A stretch of 64,000 nt of DNA from contig NZ_RJKL01000001.1 of the NCBI RefSeq assembly GCF_003751945.1, positions 682,001-746,000 of the forward strand, written 5' to 3'. Of this stretch, positions 17,349 to 28,207 are shown in pieces (within the stretch, counting starts at the first letter, position 1; each line of letters opens with the position of its first letter). Below the pieces are notes generated by a model that worked only from the letters and a program-made list of their open reading frames with translations, did no database searches and had not been told where the DNA came from. This DNA comes from Couchioplanes caeruleus (GTDB taxonomy: Bacteria; Actinomycetota; Actinomycetes; Mycobacteriales; Micromonosporaceae). Position numbers and translations under genes: made by a program.

Positions 17349-18542
17349 ATGAGCAAGCCCCGAGCCCTGTTCGTCGACGACGAACCGCGCATCCTGGACG
17401 GGTTGCGCCGCTCGCTGCGCGGCAAGCGCGGCGAGTGGGAGATGGAGTTCGTGTCCGACGGCGCCGAGGCCCTCGAGCTGATGACGGACAACCACTACGA
17501 CGTGGTGGTGTCCGACATGCGGATGCCGGGCATGGACGGCGCCGAACTGCTCACCCAGATCAGCCGCCGGCATCCGGAGGTCGCCCGGGTCGTGCTTTCC
17601 GGGCACATCGAGCCCGAGGCGACGGTGCAGGTGGCGGTCGCCGGACACCGCTTCCTCACCAAGCCGTCCGACGCCGAGACCCTGACCAGCGTGATCGACC
17701 AGTTGCTCGTGCGCACCTCCGCGCACCATCAGGAGGAGGCCCGGCGCATCGCCGGCGGGGTCCGTGCCATACCCACCCTGCCCGAGCACGCCGACCGGAT
17801 CGTCGCGCTGCTGGCGCCCGACGCCAGCCTCTCGGACGCGGTCTGCACCGCGATGCACGACGTGGGGCTGTCCGCCAAGCTGCTGCAGCTCTCCAACTCG
17901 CGATTCTTCGGTGCCCAGCCCCGCAACTCCTCGGTCGAGTCGATCGTCAACGCGATGGGCGTACCGATGGTGCAGGCCGTGGCCGGCGCCGGGCACGCGC
18001 TGCGCCCCTCCTCCACGTGGAGCCCGGCCGTCGAGGCGCACCTGCGGACGGCCTGGCGGCACGCGGTGGCGACGGCCTGCCTGGTCGACGTCGTGGCGTC
18101 GCCGGCGAACCGTCCGCACGCCCAGGCCGCCGCCCTGCTGCAGGACGTCGGACGGCTGGTCTGCCTGGCCGGGGTGCCGGACGGCGACGACTGCGCCGTC
18201 GACCTCCAAGCCCAGACCCGCGACGGCGTCCCCTTCCGGGACGTCGGCGTCGAGTTGCTGCACCTCTGGGGCCTGCCGGTGCCGATCATCACCGCGGTCG
18301 CCCAGCGGGACACGCCGCAGTCGCCCGACGCGTCGGGGCTCGGGGTCACGGCCGCCGTGCGGACCGCGCACCTGCTCATCCAGCGTACGGAGTCGGCCTG
18401 CCCGGACGGCGGGACGCACGAGGCCGAGCTGGCCCAGTTGCTGGCGCACCCGCAGTTGCGGGCGAAGGACGTCGACTGGGCCCGTGCGGCCGAGGAGGCA
18501 TCGGAGCAGGCGGCCTCGTGGGACCGGCCGCTACGGCTGTGA
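17349..18542 (+). CDS. Response regulator with HDOD output domain
   Basis: The product is 397 aa. The receiver (1-125) starts RALFVDDEPRILDG, with acceptor D56 in VVVSDMRMPGMDG and K105 in FLTKPSD. From about 135 comes an HDOD domain: LPEHADRIVALLAPDASLSD, AKLLQLSNSRFF and VESIVNAMGVPMVQ. HDOD is an HD-hydrolase relative without the metal-binding His/Asp set. It acts as a signalling scaffold, often linked to c-di-GMP or to stress and biofilm control. It lies directly after the PAS kinase, its likely phosphate donor. A paralogue is encoded at 24320-25510. Confidence 0.87.
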   Translation: MSKPRALFVDDEPRILDGLRRSLRGKRGEWEMEFVSDGAEALELMTDNHYDVVVSDMRMPGMDGAELLTQISRRHPEVARVVLSGHIEPEATVQVAVAGHRFLTKPSDAETLTSVIDQLLVRTSAHHQEEARRIAGGVRAIPTLPEHADRIVALLAPDASLSDAVCTAMHDVGLSAKLLQLSNSRFFGAQPRNSSVESIVNAMGVPMVQAVAGAGHALRPSSTWSPAVEAHLRTAWRHAVATACLVDVVASPANRPHAQAAALLQDVGRLVCLAGVPDGDDCAVDLQAQTRDGVPFRDVGVELLHLWGLPVPIITAVAQRDTPQSPDASGLGVTAAVRTAHLLIQRTESACPDGGTHEAELAQLLAHPQLRAKDVDWARAAEEASEQAASWDRPLRL

Positions 18543-18576
18543 TCCGGCGGTTCTGCACCGGGCGGAGGGAGAATTT

Positions 18577-18960
18577 ATGGCACGCATCCTGGTGGTCGAC
18601 GACGACCCGGCGATCCGGCAACTGCTGACCGACGTCCTCGAAATGGACGGGTACGAGGTGGACACCGCCGTGGACGGGCCCGCCGCGGTCCGTGCCGTGG
18701 AGGCGGCCGCCCCGGACTTCGTGGTCCTCGACGTCATGATGCCGGGCATGGACGGCTTCGGCGTGCTGCGCGCGGTCCGGGAGCTGCCCGGCGAACCGGT
18801 GCCGATCCTGATGCTCACCGCGGCGGCCGAGCCGGACACCAACAGCCGGGCGTGGGCCGGTGGCGTGGACTACTACCTGGCCAAACCGTTCACCGCGGAC
18901 GCCGTCCTGGACCTGATCGACGGGGTGCTGAGCAACCGGATCGACGTCACCGGAGGATGA
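18577..18960 (+). CDS. Single-domain response regulator
   Basis: The product is 127 aa, receiver only. ATG follows GGCGGAGGGAG. Residues include the acidic cluster DDD (8-10), acceptor D52 in VVLDVMMPGMDG and K103 in YLAKPFTAD, so it should be phosphorylatable. With no output domain it may be a phospho-relay intermediate or a CheY-like effector. It is 34 bases downstream of the receiver-HDOD gene in the same direction and may be part of the same transcript. Confidence 0.85.
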   Translation: MARILVVDDDPAIRQLLTDVLEMDGYEVDTAVDGPAAVRAVEAAAPDFVVLDVMMPGMDGFGVLRAVRELPGEPVPILMLTAAAEPDTNSRAWAGGVDYYLAKPFTADAVLDLIDGVLSNRIDVTGG

Positions 18961-19102
18961 CCGGGGCGGCTCCGCCTCAAGTCTTCCTCAAGTTGGCGCA
19001 CGTACTGCCGATAGTGCTCCCACGAGACGATGCCGGCCTCCACGGCCGGGGGGATCTTGCCAACTCGCTCAACTACTCTGAGTGAATGAAAGGTGGCAGC
19101 GC

Positions 19103-20770
19103 GTGAAGAATTCCTACCGCAGGACGTTCGGGGCCGCGGCCGCGACGGCTCTCGTGGTCGCCGGGCTTCCGGCTCCCGCGAGCGCGCACCCCACCCCGGT
19201 GGCGTGGCGCGAGGTCGTCGTGACCGGCACGGACGCCGAGGGAGCCGCACGCGCGGTGCGCGCGGCCGGCGGGCGGGTCGAGACCCTGCTGCCCGTCGTC
19301 CGCGGCGTCGCGGCGCGGCTGCCCGAGGGCAGCCGCCTCGATCCCGCGTGGCTGGTCGCCCCGCAGCGCGAGATCAAGGTCGCCGCCGCGGCGGCACCGG
19401 CGCAGTCCCGGACCGCGGAGACGATCCGCCAGATGCTCGGCCTGCCTGCGAAGGGCACCGAGGGCCGGGGCGTGACGGTGGCCGTGGTCGACACCGGCAT
19501 CGCCGACGTGCCCGACCTGGCCGGTCAGGTCGCGCACCGGGTCGACCTCAGCGGCACGGGCGCCGGCGACGGTTACGGTCACGGCACGTTCATGGCCGGC
19601 CTGATCGGCGCCACCGGCGCGGCCTCGGACGGCGCGCACCGGGGCGTGGCGCCGGGCGCGAAGCTCATCGACGTCAAGGTCGCCGACGCGCAGGGCCGCA
19701 CCGACCTCACCACCGTGCTCAGCGGACTCCAGTGGATCAGCGACCACCGCAAGGACGTCCAGGTGGTCAACCTGTCCCTGTCCTCGCACAGCCCGCTGCC
19801 GTACCAGATCGACCCGCTGACCCAGGCCCTCGAGTCGCTGTGGCACCAGGGCGTCATGGTCGTCGTGCCCTCCGGCAACGAGGGCCCCGGCGCGGGCACC
19901 GTGACCTCGCCGGGCAACGACCCGCTGCTGCTCACCACGGGCGGCCTGGACGTCTCCGGCACCAGCGACCGTGGCGACGACGTGGTCGGCACCTGGTCCG
20001 GGCGCGGCCCCACCTGGCAGGGCGACGCCAAGCCCGACCTGGTGGCCGCCGGCGGTCACGTGGTGAGCCTGCGCTCGCCGGGCAGCGTGGTCGACCAGGC
20101 CAACCCGCAGGCGCGCGTCGGCGACGGATACTTCCGCGGCTCCGGCACCTCGATGGCCGCCGCGGTCACCTCCGGCGTCATCGCCGGTGCCCTCGCCGTG
20201 CAGCCGAAGCTGCGCCCGGACGCGATCAAGAACCTGGTCACCAGCACCGCGTACGCCAGCAGCGGCCTGAGCCGGCAGAGCGGGGGCGGCGTGGGCGGCC
20301 TCGACGCCCCCGCGGTGCTCGCCGCGGCGGGCACCTGGAAGTCCAGCAAGGCGCAGAAGCGGTACGACGAGGACACCGCCACGGTGGCACGTGACGCCAA
20401 GCGCTGGGCGGCCTTCGCCAAGGCGGTGGCGGACGACGACCAGCAGGCCGCCGAGCAGGCGTGGAACAAGCTGAGCGCGGCGTCGCGCGACTGGTCGGCG
20501 CGCGCCTGGGCCGACCTGGACCCGGCCGCCCGCGCCTGGGCCGCTCGGGCATGGGCCGCACGGGCCTGGGCCGGCGACGACTGGGCCGCACGGGCCTGGG
20601 CGGCGCGGGCATGGGCCGCACGGGCCTGGGCGTCCGACGACTGGGCCGCGCGGGCCTGGGCGGACGCGGACTGGACCGCACGGGCCTGGGCCGGCGACGA
20701 CTGGGCCGCCCGGGCCTGGGCGGCGGATCGGTGGAGCGCCCGGGCCTGGGCGTGGATGCCCACGTCGTGA
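19103..20770 (+). CDS. Exported subtilisin-like serine protease (S8) with Trp-Ala-Arg repeat tail
   Basis: The product is 555 aa from GTG 19103, preceded by AAAGGTGG at proper spacing; a GTG seven codons upstream is also in frame but lacks a ribosome site. Residues 1-28 look like a signal peptide ending PASAHP. The catalytic triad is D130 (VVDTGIAD), H160 (GYGHGTFMAG) and S350 (GSGTSMAAA), with oxyanion Asn in PSGNEGP. Residues 463-551 are a low-complexity run of ARAWA units broken by GDDWA or SDDWA. The stop TGA overlaps the GTG of the next gene, a membrane histidine kinase, so synthesis of the two is probably coupled. Substrate and localisation after export are unknown. Confidence 0.88.
   Translation: MKNSYRRTFGAAAATALVVAGLPAPASAHPTPVAWREVVVTGTDAEGAARAVRAAGGRVETLLPVVRGVAARLPEGSRLDPAWLVAPQREIKVAAAAAPAQSRTAETIRQMLGLPAKGTEGRGVTVAVVDTGIADVPDLAGQVAHRVDLSGTGAGDGYGHGTFMAGLIGATGAASDGAHRGVAPGAKLIDVKVADAQGRTDLTTVLSGLQWISDHRKDVQVVNLSLSSHSPLPYQIDPLTQALESLWHQGVMVVVPSGNEGPGAGTVTSPGNDPLLLTTGGLDVSGTSDRGDDVVGTWSGRGPTWQGDAKPDLVAAGGHVVSLRSPGSVVDQANPQARVGDGYFRGSGTSMAAAVTSGVIAGALAVQPKLRPDAIKNLVTSTAYASSGLSRQSGGGVGGLDAPAVLAAAGTWKSSKAQKRYDEDTATVARDAKRWAAFAKAVADDDQQAAEQAWNKLSAASRDWSARAWADLDPAARAWAARAWAARAWAGDDWAARAWAARAWAARAWASDDWAARAWADADWTARAWAGDDWAARAWAADRWSARAWAWMPTS
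20489..20757 (+). repeat. Coding repeat: ARAWA units of the subtilase tail
   Basis: About 89 codons alternate near-identical CGGGCCTGGGCC-type units, giving ARAWA pentads at 5-7 residue spacing with interspersed DDW spacers. Trp recurs roughly every five to seven residues. The DNA is nearly as repetitive as the protein. This suggests expansion by slippage or unequal recombination and probable length variation between strains. Confidence 0.9.
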
Positions 20771-23031
20771 TTTCAGCCCCGTCCCACACCGGCCGCCCGG
20801 GAATCACCCGGGTGGCCGGCGTGGTGCGGGAAAATCTGCAGGACCCGATCCTGCGCCGTGTGGTGGCGGTGGCCCTGCTGGGAGGCGGGCTCGCCGCCGC
20901 CGTGGCGTTCGCGCTCGACGGGCACGCCAGCGTGCTGCGGGGACTCGGCGTACCGAACGCGTGGCTGCTGCCCGGCCTGACCGTGCTGAGCTGTCTCGCC
21001 GAGCTCACCGTGGTGCGGCTACGCCACGGCGACGCCGTCGAGGAGCTGACGCTCTACGAGGCGGCGCTCGTCATCGACGTCCTCCTGCTGCCGCCCCGCG
21101 ACGCCCTCGTCGCGGCCGCCGTGGGCCTGCTGGTCGCCAGCGCGATGCAGCGACGCCCGGTCATGAAGGCCGTCTTCAACCTCGGCACCTACACCGCCGC
21201 CGCGGCCGTACTGATCGCCATCGTGCACCTCGTCGGCGGCGCGCCGGGCGTGATGACGGCGGGCGTGCTGGCCGGCGTCGTGGTGGGTACCCTCGCCTTC
21301 ACCGGCGTCAACCTGTGCTGCCTGGCGCAGATCCTCGGCGTGATCACCAAGACGTCGCCGTGGCGGATCGTGCGCTCGGAGGCCCGGCTGTCCGCCTACA
21401 TGGCCGTCGGCACCGTGGCCACCGGGCTGACGACCGCGGAGATCGCGCTGCACACCCCGCTGCTGCTGCCCTTCATGGCGATGCCCGCCCTCGCCGTCAC
21501 GTTCGCCTACCGGGCGGCGGCGCGGGAGGCCGACGAGCGCGCACGGTCGGCGTGCCTGCTCCAGCTCTCCCATGCCCTCGCGGAGCGTGGCGACGTGGTA
21601 CGCCAGTTCCTCCTACTGGTCCGCGAGGCCTTCGGCGCCGACCTGGCCGTGGCGGTACTGGAGAACGGCGACGGGGCCCTGTCCGTGGAGGCCGGCGACC
21701 CCTCGACGGTACGGCAGGGCGTCGTGCCGCCGTACCTGGCCGCCCTGGGCGTGGTCGACGCTCCCGTGCAGCTCGCCGACGAGCTGCCGGAGGGCCTGCG
21801 CCGGATGATCGTCGTGCCGGTGCAGAGCGGCGGCCGCCGGCTGGGCACGGCCGCCTTCGCCATCCGTGAACGCGACCGCGGCTGGATGACCACCGGCGAC
21901 GTCACCCTGCTCGCCTCGCTCGCCAGCGCGCTCGCCGTGGCCATGCTCGGCGCCGAGCATCTCGAGCGGCTCGTCGACGAGACGAGCAAACTCCAGGCCG
22001 TGGTCGAGCAGTCCACCGAGGGCATCATGGTGGTGGACGGCGACGGGTCGATCCGGATGTGGAGCCGGGCGCTGGCCGAGATCACCGGCGTGGGCGCCGG
22101 CGAGGCCACCGGGCGTTCGCTCGCCGAGGTGCTCGATGTGCCCGTCGAGGACGAACGCGACCTGCTGATGCCGGTCACGGCCGAGCAACCCCGGGCCGTC
22201 GTCGAGCTGAGCGTGCGCCGCCGCGACGGCGAGCAGCGCCGGCTGCGGCTGGCGCACTCCGCGATCTTCACCGCCGGGACAGTGGGCCGCGACGTGGTCG
22301 TCATCAGCGACCTGACCCGGGAGTACCGCACCGAGCGGCTCAAGTCCGACTTCATCGCCATGGTCTCGCACGAGCTGCGCACGCCGCTGACGCCGATCAT
22401 CGGCTACATCGACCTGCTGCGCAGCCGGGGCGAACGCATGACCCCGCAGAAGCGGCTGGACGCGCTCAACCTCATCGGGGACCGCGCCGGGCATCTCTCG
22501 CGGCTCGTGGAGGACCTGCTGCTCGCCTCGCGCTTCGGCGACAACCCCGAGGAGATGGCACTGCACGTGTCCGTGGCGGAGCACGATCTGCACGCGTTGG
22601 TCGAGCAGGCCGCCCGCGACCTCGGCTCCTCCCGCGTCGTGCTGGACCTGCCGCCGGGGCCCGTCGCGGCGCGCTGCGACGACGGCCGCACGCTGCAGGT
22701 GCTCGCGAACCTCATCGGCAACGGCCTCAAGTACTCCGCGGAGGACACCGAGGTGGTGGTCACGATGCGGCTCGAGGCGCAGCGGGTGCACGTCGACGTC
22801 CGCGACAGCGGCCGGGGCATTCCGGCGGACCAGCTCGAGAAGATCTTCGAGAAGTTCCATCGCGTCGAGGACCCGATGACGATGAGCACCGGCGGCACCG
22901 GCCTCGGTCTGTTCATCGCCCGCCAACTGGCTCGCGCGATGGACGGCGACGTCACGGTGGAGTCCGTCTTCACCCGCGGATCGACCGCCACCCTCACGCT
23001 GACCCGAGCAACACCGGAAACAGGCGCTTGA
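20767..23031 (+). CDS. Membrane sensor histidine kinase with GAF and PAS domains
   Basis: The product is 754 aa if started at the GTG overlapping the protease stop; GTG 20821 is an alternative start. Residues 25-245 contain about seven hydrophobic segments. A GAF-like domain (about 265-400) and a PAS domain (410-520, VVEQSTEGIMVVDGDGSI) follow. HisKA has H535 in IAMVSHELRTPLTPIIGY. The HATPase shows NLIGNGLKYS, DSGRGIP and GTGLGLF. The SHELRTPL box places it among classical HPK1 kinases, unlike the HEINTPIQ kinases nearby. It is co-translated with the exported subtilase, so it may sense a product of, or damage related to, that protease. The receiver gene at 23085 follows within 54 bases. Confidence 0.87.
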   Translation: MISAPSHTGRPGITRVAGVVRENLQDPILRRVVAVALLGGGLAAAVAFALDGHASVLRGLGVPNAWLLPGLTVLSCLAELTVVRLRHGDAVEELTLYEAALVIDVLLLPPRDALVAAAVGLLVASAMQRRPVMKAVFNLGTYTAAAAVLIAIVHLVGGAPGVMTAGVLAGVVVGTLAFTGVNLCCLAQILGVITKTSPWRIVRSEARLSAYMAVGTVATGLTTAEIALHTPLLLPFMAMPALAVTFAYRAAAREADERARSACLLQLSHALAERGDVVRQFLLLVREAFGADLAVAVLENGDGALSVEAGDPSTVRQGVVPPYLAALGVVDAPVQLADELPEGLRRMIVVPVQSGGRRLGTAAFAIRERDRGWMTTGDVTLLASLASALAVAMLGAEHLERLVDETSKLQAVVEQSTEGIMVVDGDGSIRMWSRALAEITGVGAGEATGRSLAEVLDVPVEDERDLLMPVTAEQPRAVVELSVRRRDGEQRRLRLAHSAIFTAGTVGRDVVVISDLTREYRTERLKSDFIAMVSHELRTPLTPIIGYIDLLRSRGERMTPQKRLDALNLIGDRAGHLSRLVEDLLLASRFGDNPEEMALHVSVAEHDLHALVEQAARDLGSSRVVLDLPPGPVAARCDDGRTLQVLANLIGNGLKYSAEDTEVVVTMRLEAQRVHVDVRDSGRGIPADQLEKIFEKFHRVEDPMTMSTGGTGLGLFIARQLARAMDGDVTVESVFTRGSTATLTLTRATPETGA

Positions 23032-23084
23032 CCTCCGAATTCCGGATATATTGGGACTGATCTGGACAATCTCGAGGAGCTGGC

Positions 23085-24260
23085 ATGACGACCCCCGTCA
23101 CTCGTCCCCGGATCTTGCTGGTCGACGACGAGCCGAACCTCCTTGACGGACTCCGGCGCCAGTTGCGGAAAGAATTCACGGTGGAGACCGCGGTGGGTGC
23201 CGCGAAGGGACTCTTCGCCATGAAGGCGGTCGATCCCTTCGAGGTGATCGTCTCCGACTTCCTGATGCCCGGCATCAACGGGGCCGAATTCCTGGCCGCG
23301 GCCGCGAAGGCCTCGCCCACCAGCACCCGCATGCTGCTCACCGGCCACACCAGCCTCGCCGACGCCGCCGCGACCGTCAACCGGGGCCACGTCTTCCGGA
23401 TGGTGCTCAAGCCGGTCGACACCGAGACCATGATCGAAGCCCTGCACGACTGCGTGGCCCAGCACAGGTTGGTCGTGGCCGAACGGGAGCTGTTGGAACA
23501 GACGTTGCGCGGCAGCGTCAAGGCGTTGACCGACGTGCTGTCGCTGTCCAGTCCGCTCGCCTTCGGGCGGGCAGCCCGGATGCGCCGCGTGGCCACCGCC
23601 ATCCTGGACCAGATGGAGGTCCAGGACCGGTGGGCGGTGGAACTGGCTGTCGACATGTCCCAGCTCGGCGTGGTGGCGCTGCCGCCCAGCGTGGCGGAGA
23701 AGCTGGACAACCCCGCCGATCTGACCCCCGCGGAACAGGTGATGGTGGATCAGCTCCCCCACGTCGCCGAGCAGCTGATCTCCGGAATCCCGCGCATGGC
23801 ACCGGTGGCCGATGCCATCCGCTACTGCCGGAAGGGTTACGACGGCTCGGGCACACCGAAGGACGGCATCTCCGGCCACCAGATCCCGTTCGCCGGCCGG
23901 CTCCTTCGGTTCGTCCAGGACCACGACAGCCTGATCATGCACGGCCTGTCGCCCACGGTGACGCTCGCGACCCTGCGTGCCAGCGAGGACGAGTACGACC
24001 CGGAAGTCCTGGAGGCGTTCGAGGCCACCTCGATCTCCGAGACCGAGAAGGTCCGCGGCATCGCGCTGGCCGACCTCCAGGTGGGCATGGCGCTCGCCGC
24101 TCCCGTACGCAACAAGGCGGGCATGCTGCTGGTCAACGCCGGCCAGGAGATCACCATCAGCCTGATCACCCGGCTGAAGAACTTCGCCGCGCTCGAGGAC
24201 GGCGTCGCGGAGCCGCTGATGATCATCGACGAGGACCTCGGCCCGGACATGATCCGGTGA
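23085..24260 (+). CDS. Response regulator with degenerate HD-GYP-like domain
   Basis: The product is 391 aa. The receiver (1-125) has D58 in VIVSDFLMPGING and K109 in MVLKPVD. Residues 140-290 align by eye with HD-GYP phosphodiesterases such as RpfG, but the metal-binding signature is lost. The HD dyad is VDMSQLG (189-195), and the GYP part survives only as KGYDGSGTP (250-258). A C-terminal part to 391 has DLQVGMALAAPV, seen in HD-GYP/HDOD regulators. It is therefore unlikely to cleave c-di-GMP and may bind it or act as a scaffold. It lies downstream of the membrane kinase and converges on the second HDOD cassette. Confidence 0.8.
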   Translation: MTTPVTRPRILLVDDEPNLLDGLRRQLRKEFTVETAVGAAKGLFAMKAVDPFEVIVSDFLMPGINGAEFLAAAAKASPTSTRMLLTGHTSLADAAATVNRGHVFRMVLKPVDTETMIEALHDCVAQHRLVVAERELLEQTLRGSVKALTDVLSLSSPLAFGRAARMRRVATAILDQMEVQDRWAVELAVDMSQLGVVALPPSVAEKLDNPADLTPAEQVMVDQLPHVAEQLISGIPRMAPVADAIRYCRKGYDGSGTPKDGISGHQIPFAGRLLRFVQDHDSLIMHGLSPTVTLATLRASEDEYDPEVLEAFEATSISETEKVRGIALADLQVGMALAAPVRNKAGMLLVNAGQEITISLITRLKNFAALEDGVAEPLMIIDEDLGPDMIR

Positions 24261-24270
24261 CGATCCTCTG

Positions 24271-24289
24271 TCCTCGTGCGGGCCGAGGA
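24271..24289. terminator. Possible hairpin between convergent signalling genes
   Basis: TCCTCG and CGAGGA can pair across a 7-base loop in the 59-base gap between the converging receiver genes. The stem is short and no T-tract follows. Confidence 0.3.
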
Positions 24290-24319
24290 TGAGCCCGGCC
24301 CGGTCGGATGGGACCGCCG

Positions 24320-25506
24320 TCAGCCCTGCCGAGACTGTTGGCGCCGCCACCGCGTGATCGCCGCGCGCGACGGCTCGTCGAGCAGGCTCACGTCGAGGTT
24401 GGTAGCACCGGGCAGTCCGCACACCGGCCCGAGATCCGCCTCCACCACCAGATGGGACAGCACCACAGCGCTGGACGCGTCGACTGCCGCCTCCGGTTGC
24501 CCGGTGGTCGCGTGGCCGGCGACCGCCTCGATCACCGCGTCGGGAAGACCCCAGAAGCGCAGCAGGCCGGCTCCCGCGTCGACGTGGGTGGAGCCGAGCA
24601 CCGCCGACTCCACGGCGCACAGGAAGGTGGGATCCTGTTCCGGTTCACGCCACTGCTGCAACGCCTGCGCGAACTCCGCCGGCTGCAGGGAGGCGAGGAC
24701 TAGCTGGCCCACCTCGTGCAGCAGGCCCGCGGTGAAGGCGTTGCTCTCCCACTCGGCGCCCTCGGCGAACATCCGGCACAGCCGTGACGTCTCGATCGAG
24801 TGCACGGTCAACCCCTCGATCCACTCGACCGGGATCTCACCGGAGAGGTCGAAGGTGCGGATCAGGTCGTGCATGCAGATCAGGCCGCGGACGGTCGGCA
24901 GCCCGAGCAGCGCGACCGCCTGAGCGACGTTGCTGACCTTGCGCCCCATCGAGTACGCCGACGAGTTCACCAACTGCAGCACCTTCGCCGTGGCGGCCGG
25001 ATCCTCCTCGATCACCGATCCGACCGACTGCGCCGACACCTCGTCGCCGTCCAGGGCCTCGATCAACCGCGTCAGCGTGTCCGGTGGGCTCGGCAGCGAC
25101 TGCAGCACGGCCCGGTCCGCGCCCGGTCCGCCGCCCGTACGCACGTCGATGAGCCGCTCGACCGTGGCGACCAACTGCTCCGGCGAGCTCGGCTTGGTGA
25201 GGAACTCGTGCGCCAGCACCATGATGCTGAGCAGGTTGTCCTCGTTGGTCTGCCCGGACAGGATGACCCGGGCCGTACCCGGATATTCGATGCGGACGCG
25301 TTCCAGCAACTGCGCGCCGTTCATGCCGGGCATGCGGTAGTCGGACACGATCACGTCGCACGGCCGCTCGCGCAGCGCGGCCAGCGCCGCCTCGCCGCCC
25401 TCCGCGAAGGACATGTCCCAGCGGTCCCGGTGCGTCCTGAGCATCCGGCGCAGGCCGCCGAGGATGCGGGGCTCGTCGTCGACGAACAGCACGTGCGGCC
25501 GGCGGC

Positions 25507-25510
<4 letters not shown>
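24320..25510 (-). CDS. Response regulator with HDOD output domain (paralogue)
   Basis: The product is 396 aa from a GTG whose first bases overlap the stop of the upstream kinase (GTGA overlap). The receiver starts HVLFVDDEPRILGGL with D57 in VIVSDYRMPGMNG and a lysine in FLTKPSS. The HDOD domain (about 135-390) includes DPAATAKVLQLVNSSAY, AVALLGLPTVRGL and TAGLLHEVGQLVL. It is the same architecture as the protein at 17349-18542. Together with its kinase it forms the second, inverted copy of the kinase/HDOD module. The likely role is a phosphorylation-controlled signalling scaffold. Confidence 0.87.
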
Positions 25511-27687
<2,177 letters not shown>

Positions 27688-27823
27688 CGCCGTTCCCTTC
27701 GGCCGAGGTGCCTACCGGGCTGTGGGACCCATGGCGTATATCGCCATATTTTCGCAGGAGTCACGCGAAATCGGTCTGAAATCGCCCGCCTTCGCATGGG
27801 GCCAACGCTCAGACCTTTCGCGT

Positions 27824-27849
27824 GTTTGACCTGCCTTCCCACGGGGTAG
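27824..27849 (+). promoter_or_regulatory. SigB/SigF-type promoter of the STAS gene
   Basis: GTTT (27824-27827) and GGGTAG (27844-27849) are 16 bases apart, matching the GTTT-N14-17-GGGTA consensus of actinobacterial SigB/SigF-like stress sigma factors. The -10 lies 31 bases before the ATG at 27881. Confidence 0.6.
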
Positions 27850-27880
27850 CCGCGAACCGGAACCTCGGGAGGAAGACGGC

Positions 27881-28207
27881 ATGCCATTCGACTGCACCAT
27901 CCAGCGGGACGGCGACACCATCGTCGTGGTGCCCGAGGTCGACGTGGACGCGGACAACGCGGCGGTCCTACGCCAGGTGCTGCATCAGGTCGTCGACCGC
28001 CACGACTACACCCGCCTCGACGTCGACATGAGCGCGGTGACGTTCCTCGACTCATCGGGCCTCGGCATGCTGGTCGCCGCCCAGCGGGCGGCGAGCGCCC
28101 GGGGAATCACCCTGACGCTGCGCCACCCCGGACCGATGGTCCGCATGGTGCTCGAAGTGACCAACCTGCACGAGGTGCTGACCGAGGAGCCGCACACCCG
28201 GGCCTGA
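27881..28207 (+). CDS. STAS-domain anti-sigma factor antagonist
   Basis: The product is 108 aa and a single STAS domain of the SpoIIAA/RsbV type. The phosphorylation site motif is TFLDSSGLGML with S58. In this family the unphosphorylated antagonist binds an RsbW-type kinase and frees a sigma factor; phosphorylation at this Ser inactivates it. ATG follows GGGAGGAAGACGGC. No rsbW or sigma gene is adjacent, but an RsbW-type ATPase fused to a receiver is encoded at 5143. The promoter resembles that of a stress sigma regulon, suggesting positive feedback. Confidence 0.9.
   Translation: MPFDCTIQRDGDTIVVVPEVDVDADNAAVLRQVLHQVVDRHDYTRLDVDMSAVTFLDSSGLGMLVAAQRAASARGITLTLRHPGPMVRMVLEVTNLHEVLTEEPHTRA

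Noticed and set aside
15753-18449. 898-codon minus-strand open frame opposite the PAS kinase and HDOD gene
   Set aside because: Spans two real genes and their junction; no domain can be recognised.
18961-19100. Small minus-strand frame containing KIPPAVEAGIVSWEHYRQY
   Set aside because: Looks protein-like and might be a small gene or remnant, but it has no start codon with a ribosome site and overlaps the receiver gene end; not supportable.
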